Of a DNA stretch of 64,000 nt, positions 46,184 through 57,984 are shown in pieces. Position numbers and translations under genes: made by a program. The stretch lies in NCBI GenBank assembly GCA_029490685.1, contig CM055956.1, positions 95,802,810-95,866,809 of the forward strand, written 5' to 3'. Under the pieces are notes generated by a model that ran no database searches, was not told where the DNA came from, and saw only the letters and a list, made by a program, of their open reading frames with translations. Origin of the DNA: Schizonepeta tenuifolia (taxonomy: Eukaryota; Streptophyta; Magnoliopsida; Lamiales; Lamiaceae). Numbering within the stretch: position 1 is the stretch's first letter; every line of letters begins with the position of its first letter.

Positions 46184-46724
46184 ACTTACTTGTTAAATCG
46201 AGATAAATGGTCAGGCGAGCGGTTTGCGGTTGTGAAAAAATGACCCAACGGTGAGAAAACCGGCGGCACGGCGGTACGGTTAGTCGAGAATTTCTGGAAC
46301 AAGGAATGGAAGGAAAGAGGATTTTCTGGACAAAGGATCCTTTTGCTATGATTACGGATGTGAAATGGCGTGATATGAAGGGAGTTGTACCAAATCCCGT
46401 AATACATGTTTAAATCCAGCCGTTACACACTGCACACGTGTGAACGTGGGCCCGCTTTTTTGGTATTTGAACCGTCTCTAAAAAGTTTTCAAAAAAGCCC
46501 ACTAATTTTCCCTCCTCCCGAATTCAGATGAATATGGACCCTATCTACTTCGCAATCTGAATAACAGAACCAGGCAGCTGATTGCTTATCTCGATTTTTA
46601 CCTACTTCCAATTGAGCTCGGAGGATGAGCTCGCTAATTCAGCCCGTGACTAAGGTGATTTGCACGATTACTCACCTCGGAAATTCGACCTTACCGTCTA
46701 CATCTACATGTCTTCTTTCCTCTC

Positions 46725-46741
46725 TTTTGGGGGTGGGGATG
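46725..46741 (+). other. Polypurine tract of the Tat-type element
   Basis: TTTTGGGGGTGGGGATG lies directly upstream of the LTR start at 46742 on the plus strand, giving the element's orientation. Confidence 0.75.
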
Positions 46742-47155
46742 TGATAGGACCGGCCTCATCTTGGGCCTGACCTAAGCCCCAATCTAATTGAGCTTATATA
46801 TTAAGCTCGGCCCACAGAGCTCGGCCCAAACGAAACTACTATCTGTCTTGAAGACCAAGTAATGAAGCCCTACCTTGGAGAAGAAGGAATCCAATTATGA
46901 AGGAGATTCGGATATGTACAAAGAAACAAGATATGTATAAGGAATCCTTGGAGGATTATGGCTCAATTCAAGGCCTATATATAGTTGATAGATTAGAGGA
47001 AGAAGGGACGATCAAATACTCATTGTACTCTCACGTATAATAAAAGCTAGATACTTTCTCCCGTGGACGTAGATCTCATTGATCGAACCACGTAAATACT
47101 TGTGTCATCGTGTTACTATTATTTTTAGCTATTCTTGCAAACCCTAGATTTATCA
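46742..47155 (+). repeat. LTR of the Tat-type Gypsy element
   Basis: It starts TGATAGGACCGG and ends CCTAGATTTATCA, a TGATA/TATCA pair; 414 bp. A TATA-like TATATATAG lies at about 46974-46983 and ATAATAAAAG near 47038. The element's remaining internal region is not in this window to the left, so it is a 3' end fragment. Confidence 0.75.
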
Positions 47156-48600
47156 TTGGTATTTGTAAAGAGGCAATGTATTTTGCGATATAAAGGCAAA
47201 GGCAATAACTTGTTTACGGCAGGTCCTACCCCATGCAACCGCGCTTGGGCGCATGGGCCCATGGGGTGCACGCGGCTTTTTTTTCCCGAATTTTTATTCT
47301 GCCTCTTTTTTTTTTAATTTTTTTTCCAGTTTTTTTTCACATTTTTTCCCTCTTTTTTTTGTTGCCTCTTCGTTTTTTTATTTGCCGCTTATTCTTTAGT
47401 CAAGATTCGAGCGATGAGAGCCGAAGGCCTTAGAGCGAGTCGAAAAAATCCAAATTGTTATCCGACGATTATCCTTATATTAATAATCGGAGCAAAGGCG
47501 GAGCCGAAAAAAAAATCTGAAATTAAAAAAAAAATTGAAAAAAAAATGGCCGGGTCAACCCGACCCGAACCCGGACCCGGTCGTACGGAAAATGCGGTAG
47601 GTCGCAGGGGAGTCCTTCTCAAAGGCAAATAAGAAAAAGCTTCTCATCTGAGTTCGATGAACAAAGTTAGAAAAACCGGACTTTTGTTTGTAAATTTTTT
47701 CTCATTTTCTGCGAACTAATACTGAAGATTTTCTTCACCATATGAATCCTGGTTGAAAAACACGAGCATAATTGGAAGATTATTCTCTTGTCAATCTTTT
47801 CCATTTTCTACAATATTTAATTTGGTAGAGTAAGACTTTCCTCATGCATTCACTCAAACTTTTAGTTAACAAAATTACCACATGTCACTCATCCATAAAT
47901 GTAATAGGATTTGCAGGCTACTGTACAAGGGACGGAAATTTATCCAGTGCGCACCAAAAGTAACGGCTGCGGGTTCTCACAATATCAAGAAAAAAAAAAA
48001 GAAAAAAAAAAAAAAAAAAAAAAAGGAGATGCAATGCAGTTAAGCAATAGAGGATCCTGCTTGTGGAATAGTTGATAAGTTACTTGGCTGATGAATTGGT
48101 GTTGGGGAGCGGAACCAATCAAGACAATTAACCGTTTTATCACAAAAATAAATTTAAAGTATATACTAGTAGAAGCTAATAAACTCTCTTTCTTTTTTTG
48201 AGGGGCAAGCAAGCATAATAAATTTTTTATCTTTTATATTTTTATTTATTTTTGAAAGGAATTTTTTATATTACTTTCTCAGTTCTAAAGCACATTAAAC
48301 TTTTATCTTTCATCGTTGTAGGTATCAAATATATGGAGCATGTCATAGAACCAATACTTTCTTAATGTCAAAACACAAATAACTTCTTCTATCTTTCGAT
48401 TAAGATTCTATTGTAAAATCTATATACATACATCCCCATAACAGTGTCATTTGGTACTCCATATTAAATACTATTAGATGTAGCTTAACAAGCTCGCCTC
48501 GTTTTATTTTTGAGGATTCGCCATATCAGAATTATCATCATAAAAGTTGATACAATATTATCAAATTGTAAGATGGAAATATTATTCCAAAATTATTACA
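47156..48600. other. Non-coding DNA with a dispersed repeat and a poly(A) run
   Basis: I see no gene. The part at 47230-47640 is unusually GC-rich in places, with long T and A runs. It includes a repeat shared with 62647-62798 in reverse (see next entry). A poly(A) run of about 35 fills 47990-48024. Confidence 0.5.
47363..47515 (+). repeat. Dispersed repeat 'gagccgaaggcc', copy 1
   Basis: About 150 bp is nearly the same as the reverse complement of 62647-62798. Shared strings include TTGCCGCTTATTCTTT, GTCAAGATTCGAGCG and TATTAATAATCGGAGC. T-rich flanks are also shared. Copy 2 lies inside a MULE-type element, so copy 1 may be a decayed relative of it. Confidence 0.75.
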
Positions 48601-48791
48601 AAGAAAAAAGCAATAATCAGCTAAAATTTTTCCAGTTCACATACATTTCGAAATCGCAAGTAGGAATAAAACAAATCCACTAAACATGAATGAAGAAAAC
48701 AGAACAATCAAACTAAACATGAACACGAAAGAACTAGATGAATAAGAGATTTGGTATCATTTGCTTTGCAGCATCAATGAACGCAATCAAT

Positions 48792-51353
48792 CTACTGGGG
48801 ATTTGGTGGGCGGCTATTAGCAGCAGAGACCCTCGACCCCCATTCCAGAAGCTCTTTGCTCGTATCATCCTTGTGAACTATCACCTCAATGAAACACAAG
48901 CAGTCACTTTTTACCCCCGTGGCTGTATCAATTGCTTCGATCAGTTCTTCCTCGCATCGCACCTAGAAAGCGTGAGTGAGAGGGAGTTAGTTGGCTCATT
49001 TGATCAAAAACAGCAGAAACTTGAACACCGTGACTCACCTTAGTAGTCCAGCATTTGCCTTCGCCATTGCAGATGGCATCAACCAACCCAGTGTAATTCC
49101 AGTTCTTGATCACATTATAAGGCCCGTCGTGGATCTCTACTTCAATGGTGTAGCCACCGTTGTTTATCAAGAAGATTATGCTATTCTGCCCACACCGAAT
49201 CATTGTTGCCACATCCTGTGCCGTCACCTGCAGACATTTCAACCAAAATGGTGGTTGTTGAGATTAAGATTGAACAAAGATACTATCTAGAAATGCGATT
49301 TTCCAGGAATAGAGGTCAAAAGATACTAATTAAAATAAACTTCTTAGATGGTTAGTGATCAATTTGTGAGGTATACATACATACATACCTGAAAACTACC
49401 ATCACCAATGCAGGCAATCACACGTTTCTCCGGCACAGCTTGAGCATAACCAAGAGTTGCACCAACTGACCACCCAATCGACCCATATTGCATCTGGAAC
49501 TCGTACCTTCAAACCAATATTTTCATTTAAACAGACTACTTAAAAAACAATGAATCTAAATTCTTTGCAGAGAGAGAAAGAAGTACTCACCCACAACCAG
49601 CTGGTAATTTAAGCTTCTGGCAGTTAAACCATGAATCCCCAGTTTCAGCAATAACAGCCGTCTCCCCGGACAACATCTTCTGAATATGCTGAAACAGAAC
49701 ATTAACCCTCAACGCCTCATTAGGCTCACTCTTCATAGGAAGTCCATCAGCAACATAAATCCTATGGTAATTCTCATAAGCAGTTGTATTATGCTTAACC
49801 CTCTTTGCAAGAGCCATCAAGAAATCCTTCATTAGAACACACCCAAATGTAGGTCCATTACCGATGACCACACGGTCAGGATGCACTACTATAGCCTTCT
49901 CCTTCTTGAGAAGAAGAGAGTACCCTACTGAACTGTAGTCATTGAAGATCGGCCCAGCAAAGATATAAGCATCAGCAGATTCCACAATTTCAGCACAGAA
50001 TGTTGTACTCACTGCACCCCAGTAGGTACCTATGAAATGAGGGTGCTGCTCAGGTGCTAGCCCTTTTGCTGATGGCATAACTGCAAGGGGATAACCACTA
50101 GCATCCGCCAATTCTACAAACGCGTCGCAAGCTTTTGCAACGCGCATTTTTGGACCTCCCACCAACACTGGTTTCACAGCCTTGTTCAAGAATTCGACTG
50201 CAGCCTCAACAGCTGCTTGCAGACCCAATTTATTGCTCAACCTGGATAATCATCGTTCACATTCAAAATTTCCAATGACATTCGCATCATAAATCATAAT
50301 CTGCTATAAATGATCGAACACAGCCTAGGGCATTACTAGTTATCTTCCTAGTAACTCACTTAATACTCATTTCTCACATACGAGTGCAGCAAAACAGTAC
50401 AATTGATGAACCTCATTTTATTTAGAAACGAAATTCCTAAATCCTCAACCTCAAAGACATCACGCATGATCCGCAACTAATTAACAATCAATCATACAAC
50501 AAATAAATGTAACCCAAACATTAAACTAAAATTCGTAATGGTTATAAAATAAAGGATTGATCCGAGCTTACTTAGGGGAGAGCGAAAATGGTACAGGATC
50601 GCGAATAAACGTTGGATGCGGAATCGCCGACAAATTGCAGCTGACACTTATATACACCGGCTTACTCTCCTTTAACGCCGTTGATATCGCCTTATCAACC
50701 AACTCATGCGAATCCTCCAAATTATTTACCACAGCCTAAATTCGACGCATAATTGAAATAAATTAATTATAAATTCAACACAATAGCAATTATATAACCA
50801 AAATAACGCAAATTAAACAGTAGTAGAGTACCTGAAAGCAAGTTACAGTCTGGAAGCAACGCAGCTCCTGGCTAAAATCCGGCAACCCGATCGTATGATG
50901 CAGGACGCGGTTCGTGCCATAATCGTTCGAGTTCGGACCTCCGACGATGCAAATCACGGGGAGATTCTCGCTGTACGCGCCGGCAATCGCGTTGAGAATG
51001 CTCAACCCTCCGACGGTAAACGTCACCACGCACGCGCCGACGCCTCGAGCCCTAGCGTAACCGTCGGCGGCGTAGCCGGCATTGAGCTCATTGCAGCAGC
51101 CAACCAAGTTAAGCCCTGGCTCAGCTATGAGGTGGTCGAGAAGCGTCAGATTGAAGTCGCCGGGAACTGAAAACACGTCGCTGACGCCGATCTGCACGAG
51201 CCGCCGCGCAATGTGGCGGCCGAGCGTCGCCTCCGCCGAGTTGGACGGAACGACGGACGGCTGGACAGTCGAAATGACGCCGTTAGGGAGGCCACCGACG
51301 TCGTTGGAGGTGGCCAGCTTGCATGAACTCGGCGAACCGATTTTCGATTCCAT
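48792..51353 (-). CDS. PDC: Pyruvate decarboxylase, six exons
   Basis: Thiamine-diphosphate enzyme that turns pyruvate into acetaldehyde and CO2, the first step of ethanol fermentation in the cytosol under low oxygen. Predicted exons: 50832-51353, 50572-50735, 49591-50241, 49389-49506, 49039-49227 and 48792-48962. All introns are GT-AG and phases agree, giving 604 aa, the usual plant length of about 605. Visible hallmarks: VPGDFNLTLLDHL, the cofactor-activating Glu in CCNELNAGYAADGYA, the active-site His pair in VLHHTIG, and the ThDP/Mg motif GDG (exon 4) ending in NNGGYT (exon 5). It ends RPPNPQ. I chose the ATG at 51351-51353 (MESKIGS) because known plant PDCs start with M-x-x-KIGS; an in-frame ATG 15 bases upstream (51368) is also possible. 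No break is seen. This is the only intact host gene here. Confidence 0.97.
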
Positions 51354-51480
51354 CTGTTGGAATTTCACTCTGCAAGCTACGTTTGATTGACTGCAGAAAG
51401 AGAAAAGGAGAGAGACGGTATGAGAGGTTTCTAGAGAGAGATATTGGGGAAGGAAGATATTGTTCTGAGTTTTGATTTTA
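51354..51480 (-). promoter_or_regulatory. PDC 5' UTR, GA/CT-rich
   Basis: This lies between the predicted transcription start and the ATG. On the minus strand it is rich in CT repeats (ctctctc at 51405-51445), common in plant leaders. I see no clear anaerobic response element by eye. Confidence 0.5.
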
Positions 51481-51509
51481 ATGTGAGAGAGAGGGAAAAT
51501 TGGTAGAGC

Positions 51510-51517
51510 TATTTATA
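51510..51517 (-). promoter_or_regulatory. PDC TATA box
   Basis: TATAAATA on the minus strand, about 160 bases upstream of the PDC start codon. A start of transcription near 51480 would leave a leader of about 125-130 bases. A run of Gs and GA repeats lies further upstream at 51577-51596. Confidence 0.75.
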
Positions 51518-51519
51518 GT

Positions 51520-52512
51520 TGGCAAATGGGGAAGAAAATGGGAAGAGATTTTAAACGGGGGGCGGTGTTATAGTTAGAGAGAGAGAGGGGGGGGGCTGGT
51601 TTTTTGTTATAGCGGTAAGCAGAAAGGAAAAACTTTCAAAGGTGGTAGACTCTGGTTTTACTTAAGACTTAACGCTGATTTTGTGGTTAAATTTTTTTTT
51701 TTTTTTCTCCTTGCTAGACAATTAATCTCATTGATACGTATCGTTTATGGTAATAACTATCACATTTATATTAATTTGCAATTACAAATTACGGTATGAG
51801 ATCGAGTTTAATGGAATATGTAGTAAGATATTATTACAGAGTTTTAAGTGTGATATTTAAGTAGAAACTTGCGGCATGGGCAACCTTATATTAACATAAA
51901 AAAATTATGTAGAGATATAGGTAAGGTAAATCATACTCTACTAAACTATTTCGGCTCGACTTTAAAACACAACAGATATACACTGCAGTTTGCGCATATT
52001 ACAGTGCATAAAATTAAAGTATACATCAATTAAGAAATGCAAGAAAAAGGTAATCTAATATTCTATTTTGAATATACAATATATTTGAATTCCTACTAAT
52101 TAAAATATATATTGTATTACTCGACCTGTTATTTAGAAAGCACGTGAAAATTACTCATCAATTCTAACAAGAATTCCAATAACGAAAAAAATTAACAATT
52201 TTTAATTTGGATTGCAAGTATCTTTACGTCGGTAGAACTGTAAAATATGTTTTCTCTCTAAACTAGCTCTTGTTTTAGATCAGCTCGTTGTCCCTGATAA
52301 TTTATTGACTATAGTTAGGATGATACACTTTTTAATTTAATGTCACTTGAAATTTTTAATTGATCTGGATATAAAAAACAAATCACATGGATTTTTTTTT
52401 AATATATTTCTATTTCGATAGTGCAAATTAATATTTCGAAGTTGACTATAGTACTATATGAAATGAAATCAGCAATAATTAGGATTGATGTTATTGGGAA
52501 TATTAAAATAAA
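51520..52512. other. PDC upstream region, non-coding
   Basis: It becomes AT-rich beyond 51690. I see no gene or clear repeat. Confidence 0.5.
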
Positions 52513-52996
52513 GGTTAAATTGCATATAAATTCTCCACCTTTTACCGATTTCTTGTTTATATTCTTACTTTTTTAAATTAAGTGAAAATTCTTCATCTTT
52601 TAAGTTTTCACAATTCGATACCCCGACCATTTTTTTCCAAATTAGCTCTGACATAGAATCCGTAAATGCTTGCACGACGAAACTCGACGGAAAAACAAAC
52701 AACGTAGTTTTAAAAACACAAAACATTGTCGTTCCTCAAACACAAAAACTTATATTTATTTTTATCAATGCATATTAGGGCATTGATCGAAGAACAATAT
52801 AAGTGTTTTTAAAACTACGCGTCAGGTTGTGCCGTGTAAGCATATTCGAATTCCATGTTAGCGCTTTGGGGGAAAAATGGTCGGAGATATCAAATTGCAA
52901 AAATTTAAAAGGTGTGAAATTTTCACCTAATTTAAAAAGGTGGGGATATAAATAAGAAATTGATAAAAAGTAAAGACTTTATATGCAATTTAGCTT
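52513..52996. mobile_element. Foldback-type MITE with ~200-bp inverted arms
   Basis: The two halves are inverted copies: GGTTAAATTGCATATAAA at the left pairs with AAGCTAAATTGCATATAAAG (reverse complement of the right end). Further in, CCCGACCATTTTTTTCC pairs with CTCCGACCATTTTTCC, and AACGTAGTTTTAAAAACAC pairs with its complement near 52806. The total is 484 bp. Flanking 9-mers (near ttaaaataa and aatataatg) do not clearly match, so the superfamily is open; long arms suggest MULE-like. Confidence 0.8.
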
Positions 52997-53835
52997 AATA
53001 TAATGAATTGATTCCACACATCTCTACCAGTTCAAACTTTCAGATGTGATAATATTTTTAATTATTGTGGGAAAGTTTGATTGAATTAATTGAAAATCGT
53101 CCGAGTAGTAGTTTTATATTGTTATGAAGAGAATTCACATGCCGCATGCATAGCATGTACACTTAAATTAGTCTTAGAAACCTAATTTGCGAAAGAGAAC
53201 GGAAATATACCAGAACAAATAAAATATGGAGTAAAATAAAAATAAAGATAAAAATATTAAATGTGAACTACATCAACAATTCTACGATAAATGCTCGCAA
53301 AATGTTCCAAATATTAATTTAATATTTTCATGATTTACTGATTTAATCAGAGTTCACATACAGATGAGCGCGAAATATTGTGACAAATTTCTTAAACTAA
53401 CCCATCTTTTTTTTTTTTTATGAATTAAACTAACCCATCTTATTTACATACGAGTTCAAACTCATACTTAATTCTATATTCATAGGATTTTGTTGTATGC
53501 TTGTGTATACGTGAGTAGAGAGTTGTTTTAGGCCCGTAACTTTGGACAAGTTGCAATAGAAGGACAAATTTTTATGGGTTTGTAATTGTAAGATAATATT
53601 TAAAAATGGCAATTGAATGACAATAATAAAAAAAATTGGTAATTGAAGGACAAATTTAAGCTTCAAAATTACACATTTTTTCTACATAGCGTGATTTATG
53701 CGGCTCGATGACTATGTGGCTAGATATATTATTAACTTTTGCAGTCTAGTAATCAACACAAACCAAATAATATTCATAAACCTCCAATATAGCCAACGAA
53801 AACTATTTAGCAAATAAATATGTACCCAACATATA
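52997..53835. other. AT-rich non-coding spacer
   Basis: I see nothing convincing. The 78-aa ORF at 53430-53666 arises from AT-rich DNA. Confidence 0.5.
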
Positions 53836-54358
53836 GAGCTAGAGACTTTTTTAGGACACTTAATTAGGGGGTAGTGCACATTCAGGACATCTTATTGCGG
53901 CCCTCGATTTGAGGACAGTAAGGAATTAATAAGCCCTCCGTAGAATAATTTTTTGCCCGAACGTGCTAAATCGCACGTGCTGAGCATGTGATGGCCCAAA
54001 TGCCACTTGTCTGGCACATGTCTTCCACCTCACCATCCAGTCACCCCACCTCACCATCCAGTCAATCTAAAGCCTCTATTTATTTCCGTTATAACATTTC
54101 GATATTGTATGCTCAAATTTAATTTTATTTTAATATTTTCTTTCAAAAAGTACATAATTAATCTCACACAATAATAAACTCACTTCCAAAAAATTGTCAA
54201 GACACCAAATCAAATAACCACACCTTAATCTTAAGTTAATTGTGATTAATTAATTGGCCCTAATTAAGATATCCATCACACTGAATCACGAAAATACTTC
54301 ACACTGTATAAAATTATTTTGCTCCCTTATGCATCCTATTCACAAATTCAGCTCCTAA

Positions 54359-56405
54359 TCAATCAATATTTTTCCCCATTTTCTCCAAAATTAGAGCTAA
54401 ATCCCTAGGGTACAGATTTACCTTCAACCCATCCTTCATGAACAGCGTCAGCGACATCTTCTGCTCCACCTTGTGCCCCACCACCACCACGAGGCGGTGG
54501 CGGAGCAGAACCGCCGCCGCAATCGATTTCATCTGCAGGTACGCTAGATCCTTCAGCAGACATATCCTTGGCCCTGCATTGAACGCTACGAACTGGAATT
54601 GATCCTTCGTCTTGAACTTCTGCTCATCCTCCGACTGCCATCGCTCCGGTTTGAATCGAGGCAATCATCACCCCATATGAATTTCATCCTCGCCGATGAG
54701 TGGATTGAGTACTTGATATTCGATCCCGCCGGCACGAACATTCCGTCCGGCAACACGTCATCGGCGATCACGTGCTTCGAATCCTCGGGCACCGACGGGT
54801 ACAGCCTCAATGTCTCCGATAGCGCGGCCTTGAGGTAATTTAATCGATTGACTTCTTTGAATACCAGCGGATCGTCCAGTTGTTCGCCTTTTAATTAGCA
54901 CAAATAATCCGCAAGTGTACGGTGTGCGTATAGATAGTGACAAGCAAGGTCGTATCCACGGAGACTAATTTTCAACTCTTATGATTACTATTACTAAGTT
55001 GTTCAACTCTATTTAGACTAATCAGAACTTGAGGTGATTTACTAGTAAGGAATAACAATTAAACAAGAAGAGCAAATAATAAATAAGGAAAGGTATGCCA
55101 GGTACAAGAGAGAAAAGGGTCGATTTTAGGAATTGCTTCCACTCGGCAACAATGATGGTCTAATCTCTATTCAACCAATTTTAATCCAAAACATGAGAAT
55201 CAATCACACAAGTAATTACACTCCAGCTCTCGATGAGAATGCAAAGTAGATTAATCAAAAACTCTCTCCGGTTAGGACTTGAGGCAATCGATTAACTCCA
55301 AAAAGAATATGAAGATTAAAAGCTCATATGCTTGCAAATATCACCACTAAGTCTCAATTGCATGCATATTGATAGTTCTTGCATTCAATGAACATATAGA
55401 TTGGCTAGGACTTTATACGAACAGTTGTCACGTATAGAAAAGTAACCTACTATTCTAACATGAAAAAAAGTATCAAGAACCACAATCATGAAATGAAAGG
55501 CAAAATAACATTAATAGATTAGCACCATCATCATCTATGAGTTTCAACAATTCCCTAGAACCAACTAAGTAATTTAGCTAATCATGTTCATAATCAACAA
55601 AATACCAAAGTCAAGAGAATAAAACATCTTAAATACAAGAGAATAGGAGTAGAGAAATCAAATCCTAGTCTTGAATCTTCAATGTTGTTCACTTGTCTCC
55701 TTCTTCACCAAGCTCCAAGCTACAACTATGGTGGAAATGGAGTAGTGTGCGAAAAAGTTTGTTGGTATGTGTAGAAGGTGGGTTTGTATGTGGATGGTGG
55801 CTTGGATCCTAGGGCTTGAGTTTTGGAGGGGTATTTATAGTATTAGGTAGTAAAGGAAAGTAGATGAGTCAAAATAAACTAAAAAATATGAGAAAATTGA
55901 GTGACCAAAAGTCAAATTTGGAAATGAGTTTCGTGTGCGCAGGTGCGCGTGAAAGATGGGGAGGTTGCTCGTGGCCTTCTTCAAAACATCTCTCTATTGA
56001 GGGTGCTCATTTAGCCTGCTCAAATCGCCATTTTCCTTCCTTTCGACGCGCACCCTTATTTGGTAGCTTGTTGTTGTGCAACCTTTACATTTGGACTCGT
56101 TCTCTCTGGTCGGAACTTCGATTTGACCTCCGTTTCTTCCTATAGCTTCGTATCGAGCTTCTCTTTCTCATTCTAAGATTCCTTTTCTCCAATTCCAACT
56201 CTATTTTCCTGAAATTTAAACGAAACAAGCAACCAAATGTAACAACTTCACAATAACAACACTTATTCAATAATACTCAAACAAAGCATGATTTTCTTGA
56301 AATAAATGGCATCAAGTGCACCCTCAAAGCATAGAAAAATCATGTTTGTCACCAGCCATTTCGCGGTGTCGCCGCCACGCGACTCCGTCAGGACCGAGCA
56401 GAGCT
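54359..56405 (-). pseudogene. Captured CYP86A-like cytochrome P450, 3' part, split by an LTR
   Basis: On the minus strand the match starts next to the right TIR with ELCSVLTESRGGDTAKW (about 56355-56410), is cut by the LTR, and resumes with DDPLVFKEVNRLNYLKAALS (about 54820-54880). The K-helix ETLRLYP, the PERW region (FKPERW) and the heme loop FVAFNAGPRICLLKDLAYLQM follow. The frame shifts near 54660. The conserved Gly two residues after the heme Cys is Leu here. It ends LYPRDL...KNID at 54359. CYP86A enzymes are ER-bound fatty acid omega-hydroxylases for cutin and suberin; this copy lacks roughly the first 60% and is not functional. The family assignment is from recalled motifs. Confidence 0.85.
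54881..56351 (-). repeat. Solo LTR inside the captured P450
   Basis: The plus strand begins TGTTCGCC and ends GTTTGTCA. The 5-bp flanks are CCAGT (54876-54880) and CCAGC (56352-56356), a TSD with one change. Removing it restores a continuous P450 frame across the junction. It is 1,471 bp. Text such as 'cgcaagtgtacggtgtgcg' and 'gtcgtatccacggagactaa' near its left end is typical of the 3' end of plant Gypsy LTRs read in reverse, so orientation is minus. Confidence 0.82.
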
Positions 56406-56625
56406 CGATGAGGAGGGTGATTGGATGGTGAAGTGGAAGACATGTGACTGACATGTGGCAGACAACTGGCATTTGGGCCATCATGTCGATTTAGCCCGTT
56501 CGGACCAAAAATTATCCTACGGAGGGCTTACTAATTTCTTACTGTCCTCAAATCGACGGCCCGCAATAAGGTTTCATGAATGTGCACTACCTTTTATTTA
56601 AGTATCCTAAAAAAGCCTCTAGCTC

Positions 56626-57483
56626 CAACATGTATGCAGAATATTAAATTTTTGAAATTACTTTTCCCATCATTTTTTGTATTTCACGAGTACTTAACTA
56701 GCACGCGATTTACATCCAACATGCTAAGCTAAAAAAAAACTAAAAAGAAGTAGTAGTATAAGTTTTGCTACCCCTTCTATTTCGTGGTTTTATGGAGTAC
56801 TGTAAAAATTGGAGAGAATACGAAATCGTAAAATTGGAGCTGAAAGCCCCACTGGATAAAAAATAATCAAAGAGCATTGACCCAAATTTGATCAGGTGAA
56901 TCGGATCGGACCCGGGTCGGGTCAATCCATCTCCTTGATGGAGATGTCTCCACCCAAGTCCAACTCTGAGGAAAAACCGTGGCAAACACATAGTATGAAC
57001 TATCCCGCCTGTTTGGCACCGAAGATTTTTTTTTTTTTTCTTTGGCATTTTAAAATTCATTATTATTTCATCTACATTTAGAAAAAGCTCTCTATTCATC
57101 TCAGTTTTATAGTTCAAATATTTCTTCCTTATTGCCATGTCGAATTATACTGTACTATAAATAATTAAAATTAGTCTGATAGGTTGGTGTATTGTTGGGC
57201 GAAAGAAAACCTTGAGCTCAGGTGGTTTACGTAGTTGGGTTGAAGCGGCGGCGCCCTCAACAGGCATACGGACGCAGCGGCGACAAGTGGCGCGTCGCGT
57301 GCAGGCGTTTGCTGACACATGTGCGATATTGGTGCACGAGCTCACCAATTGATACAAGCTTCGGAGTTGAATCCTGCTGTATAAAGTCCAATGGCTCAAC
57401 ACATACTCTCCATATTTTGAAAATAAAATTTATTCATAAATAATACTACTGCTATCTTATTTTGAAATTTTACAGAAAAATAC
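56626..57483. other. Non-coding spacer with a GC-rich island
   Basis: At 57230-57330 the composition is strikingly GC-rich (ggcggcgccctcaacaggc). ORFs cross it on both strands, but none shows a motif I know. It might be a small captured gene piece. Otherwise nothing. Confidence 0.4.
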
Positions 57484-57485
57484 TA

Positions 57486-57758
57486 CTCCCTCGGTTCCCA
57501 TTTAGTATGGTACGGAGACCGTGCACAAGATTAAAAAAAAAAGTAGACAAATATTTAGTTGAGATATTTTAAATGGATGAAAGGATCTATTTATGATGTA
57601 TTGTTAATTTCTTAGTGGATGAAATAACTTCATAGGAGTAAATATATTGAACTTTTAAAATCAAAAAGATCAAAGACATGTTCTAAAAAGAAAACATCAT
57701 AATAAATTAAAACGGTTAAAAAAGAAAAGTAGTTATACTAACTCGCAACGGAGAGAGT
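57486..57758. mobile_element. Stowaway-like MITE
   Basis: The left end is CTCCCTCGGTTCCCATTTAG after TA. The right end, reverse complemented, starts CTCTCTCCGTTGCGAGTTAG before TA. About 270 bp, non-coding. Confidence 0.75.
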
Positions 57759-57984
57759 ATCAAATTTTCTATTTTATTCATATATTTAATGATTACGTGT
57801 AAAAAAATGTGTCTGCTTCGCTGATACACGAAATTTTGATTGCAGAAAACACTAGTGAAAAATCAAAAAACTAAAGAAGTATTAATGGAGGAGACCTGCA
57901 TCAGATTTATCTAATGGGTCAAGAGTAACATAATAGTAGTAGTACAATTATGGCAGATCTTAATTTAAGATATAAGGGACTAAC

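Larger units (their letters stand above)
53836..56625. mobile_element. Pack-MULE carrying a CYP86A-like P450 fragment
   Basis: Long terminal inverted repeats of about 220 bp (53836-54060 and about 56405-56625) start GAGCTAGAG(A/G)CTTTTTTAGGA. Deeper shared strings are TGCACATTCA, ATTTGAGGACAGTAAG, CCCTCCGTAG and GGCCCAAATGCCA. The flanks are CAACATATA (53827-53835) and CAACATGTA (56626-56634), a 9-bp TSD with one change. Long TIRs plus a 9-bp TSD define Mutator-like elements. Inside there is no transposase, only host gene sequence, as in Pack-MULEs. A solo LTR (54881-56351) inserted later. Confidence 0.88.

Noticed and set aside
47135..47433. Phe-rich plus ORFs
   Set aside because: Produced by long T runs; no gene-like composition.
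48738..49290. Plus-strand ORFs of about 100 aa at 48738 and 48991
   Set aside because: Both are shadows of PDC exons 5 and 6 on the minus strand.
50895..51390. Plus-strand ORFs of 91 and 102 aa
   Set aside because: Shadows of GC-rich PDC exon 1.
52513..52996. 9-bp TSD for the foldback element
   Set aside because: Flanking 9-mers share only about six positions; left unassigned rather than forced.
56740..57402. ORFs around the GC-rich island at 57.2 kb
   Set aside because: Frames on both strands are short and contain no recognised motif; annotated only as spacer.
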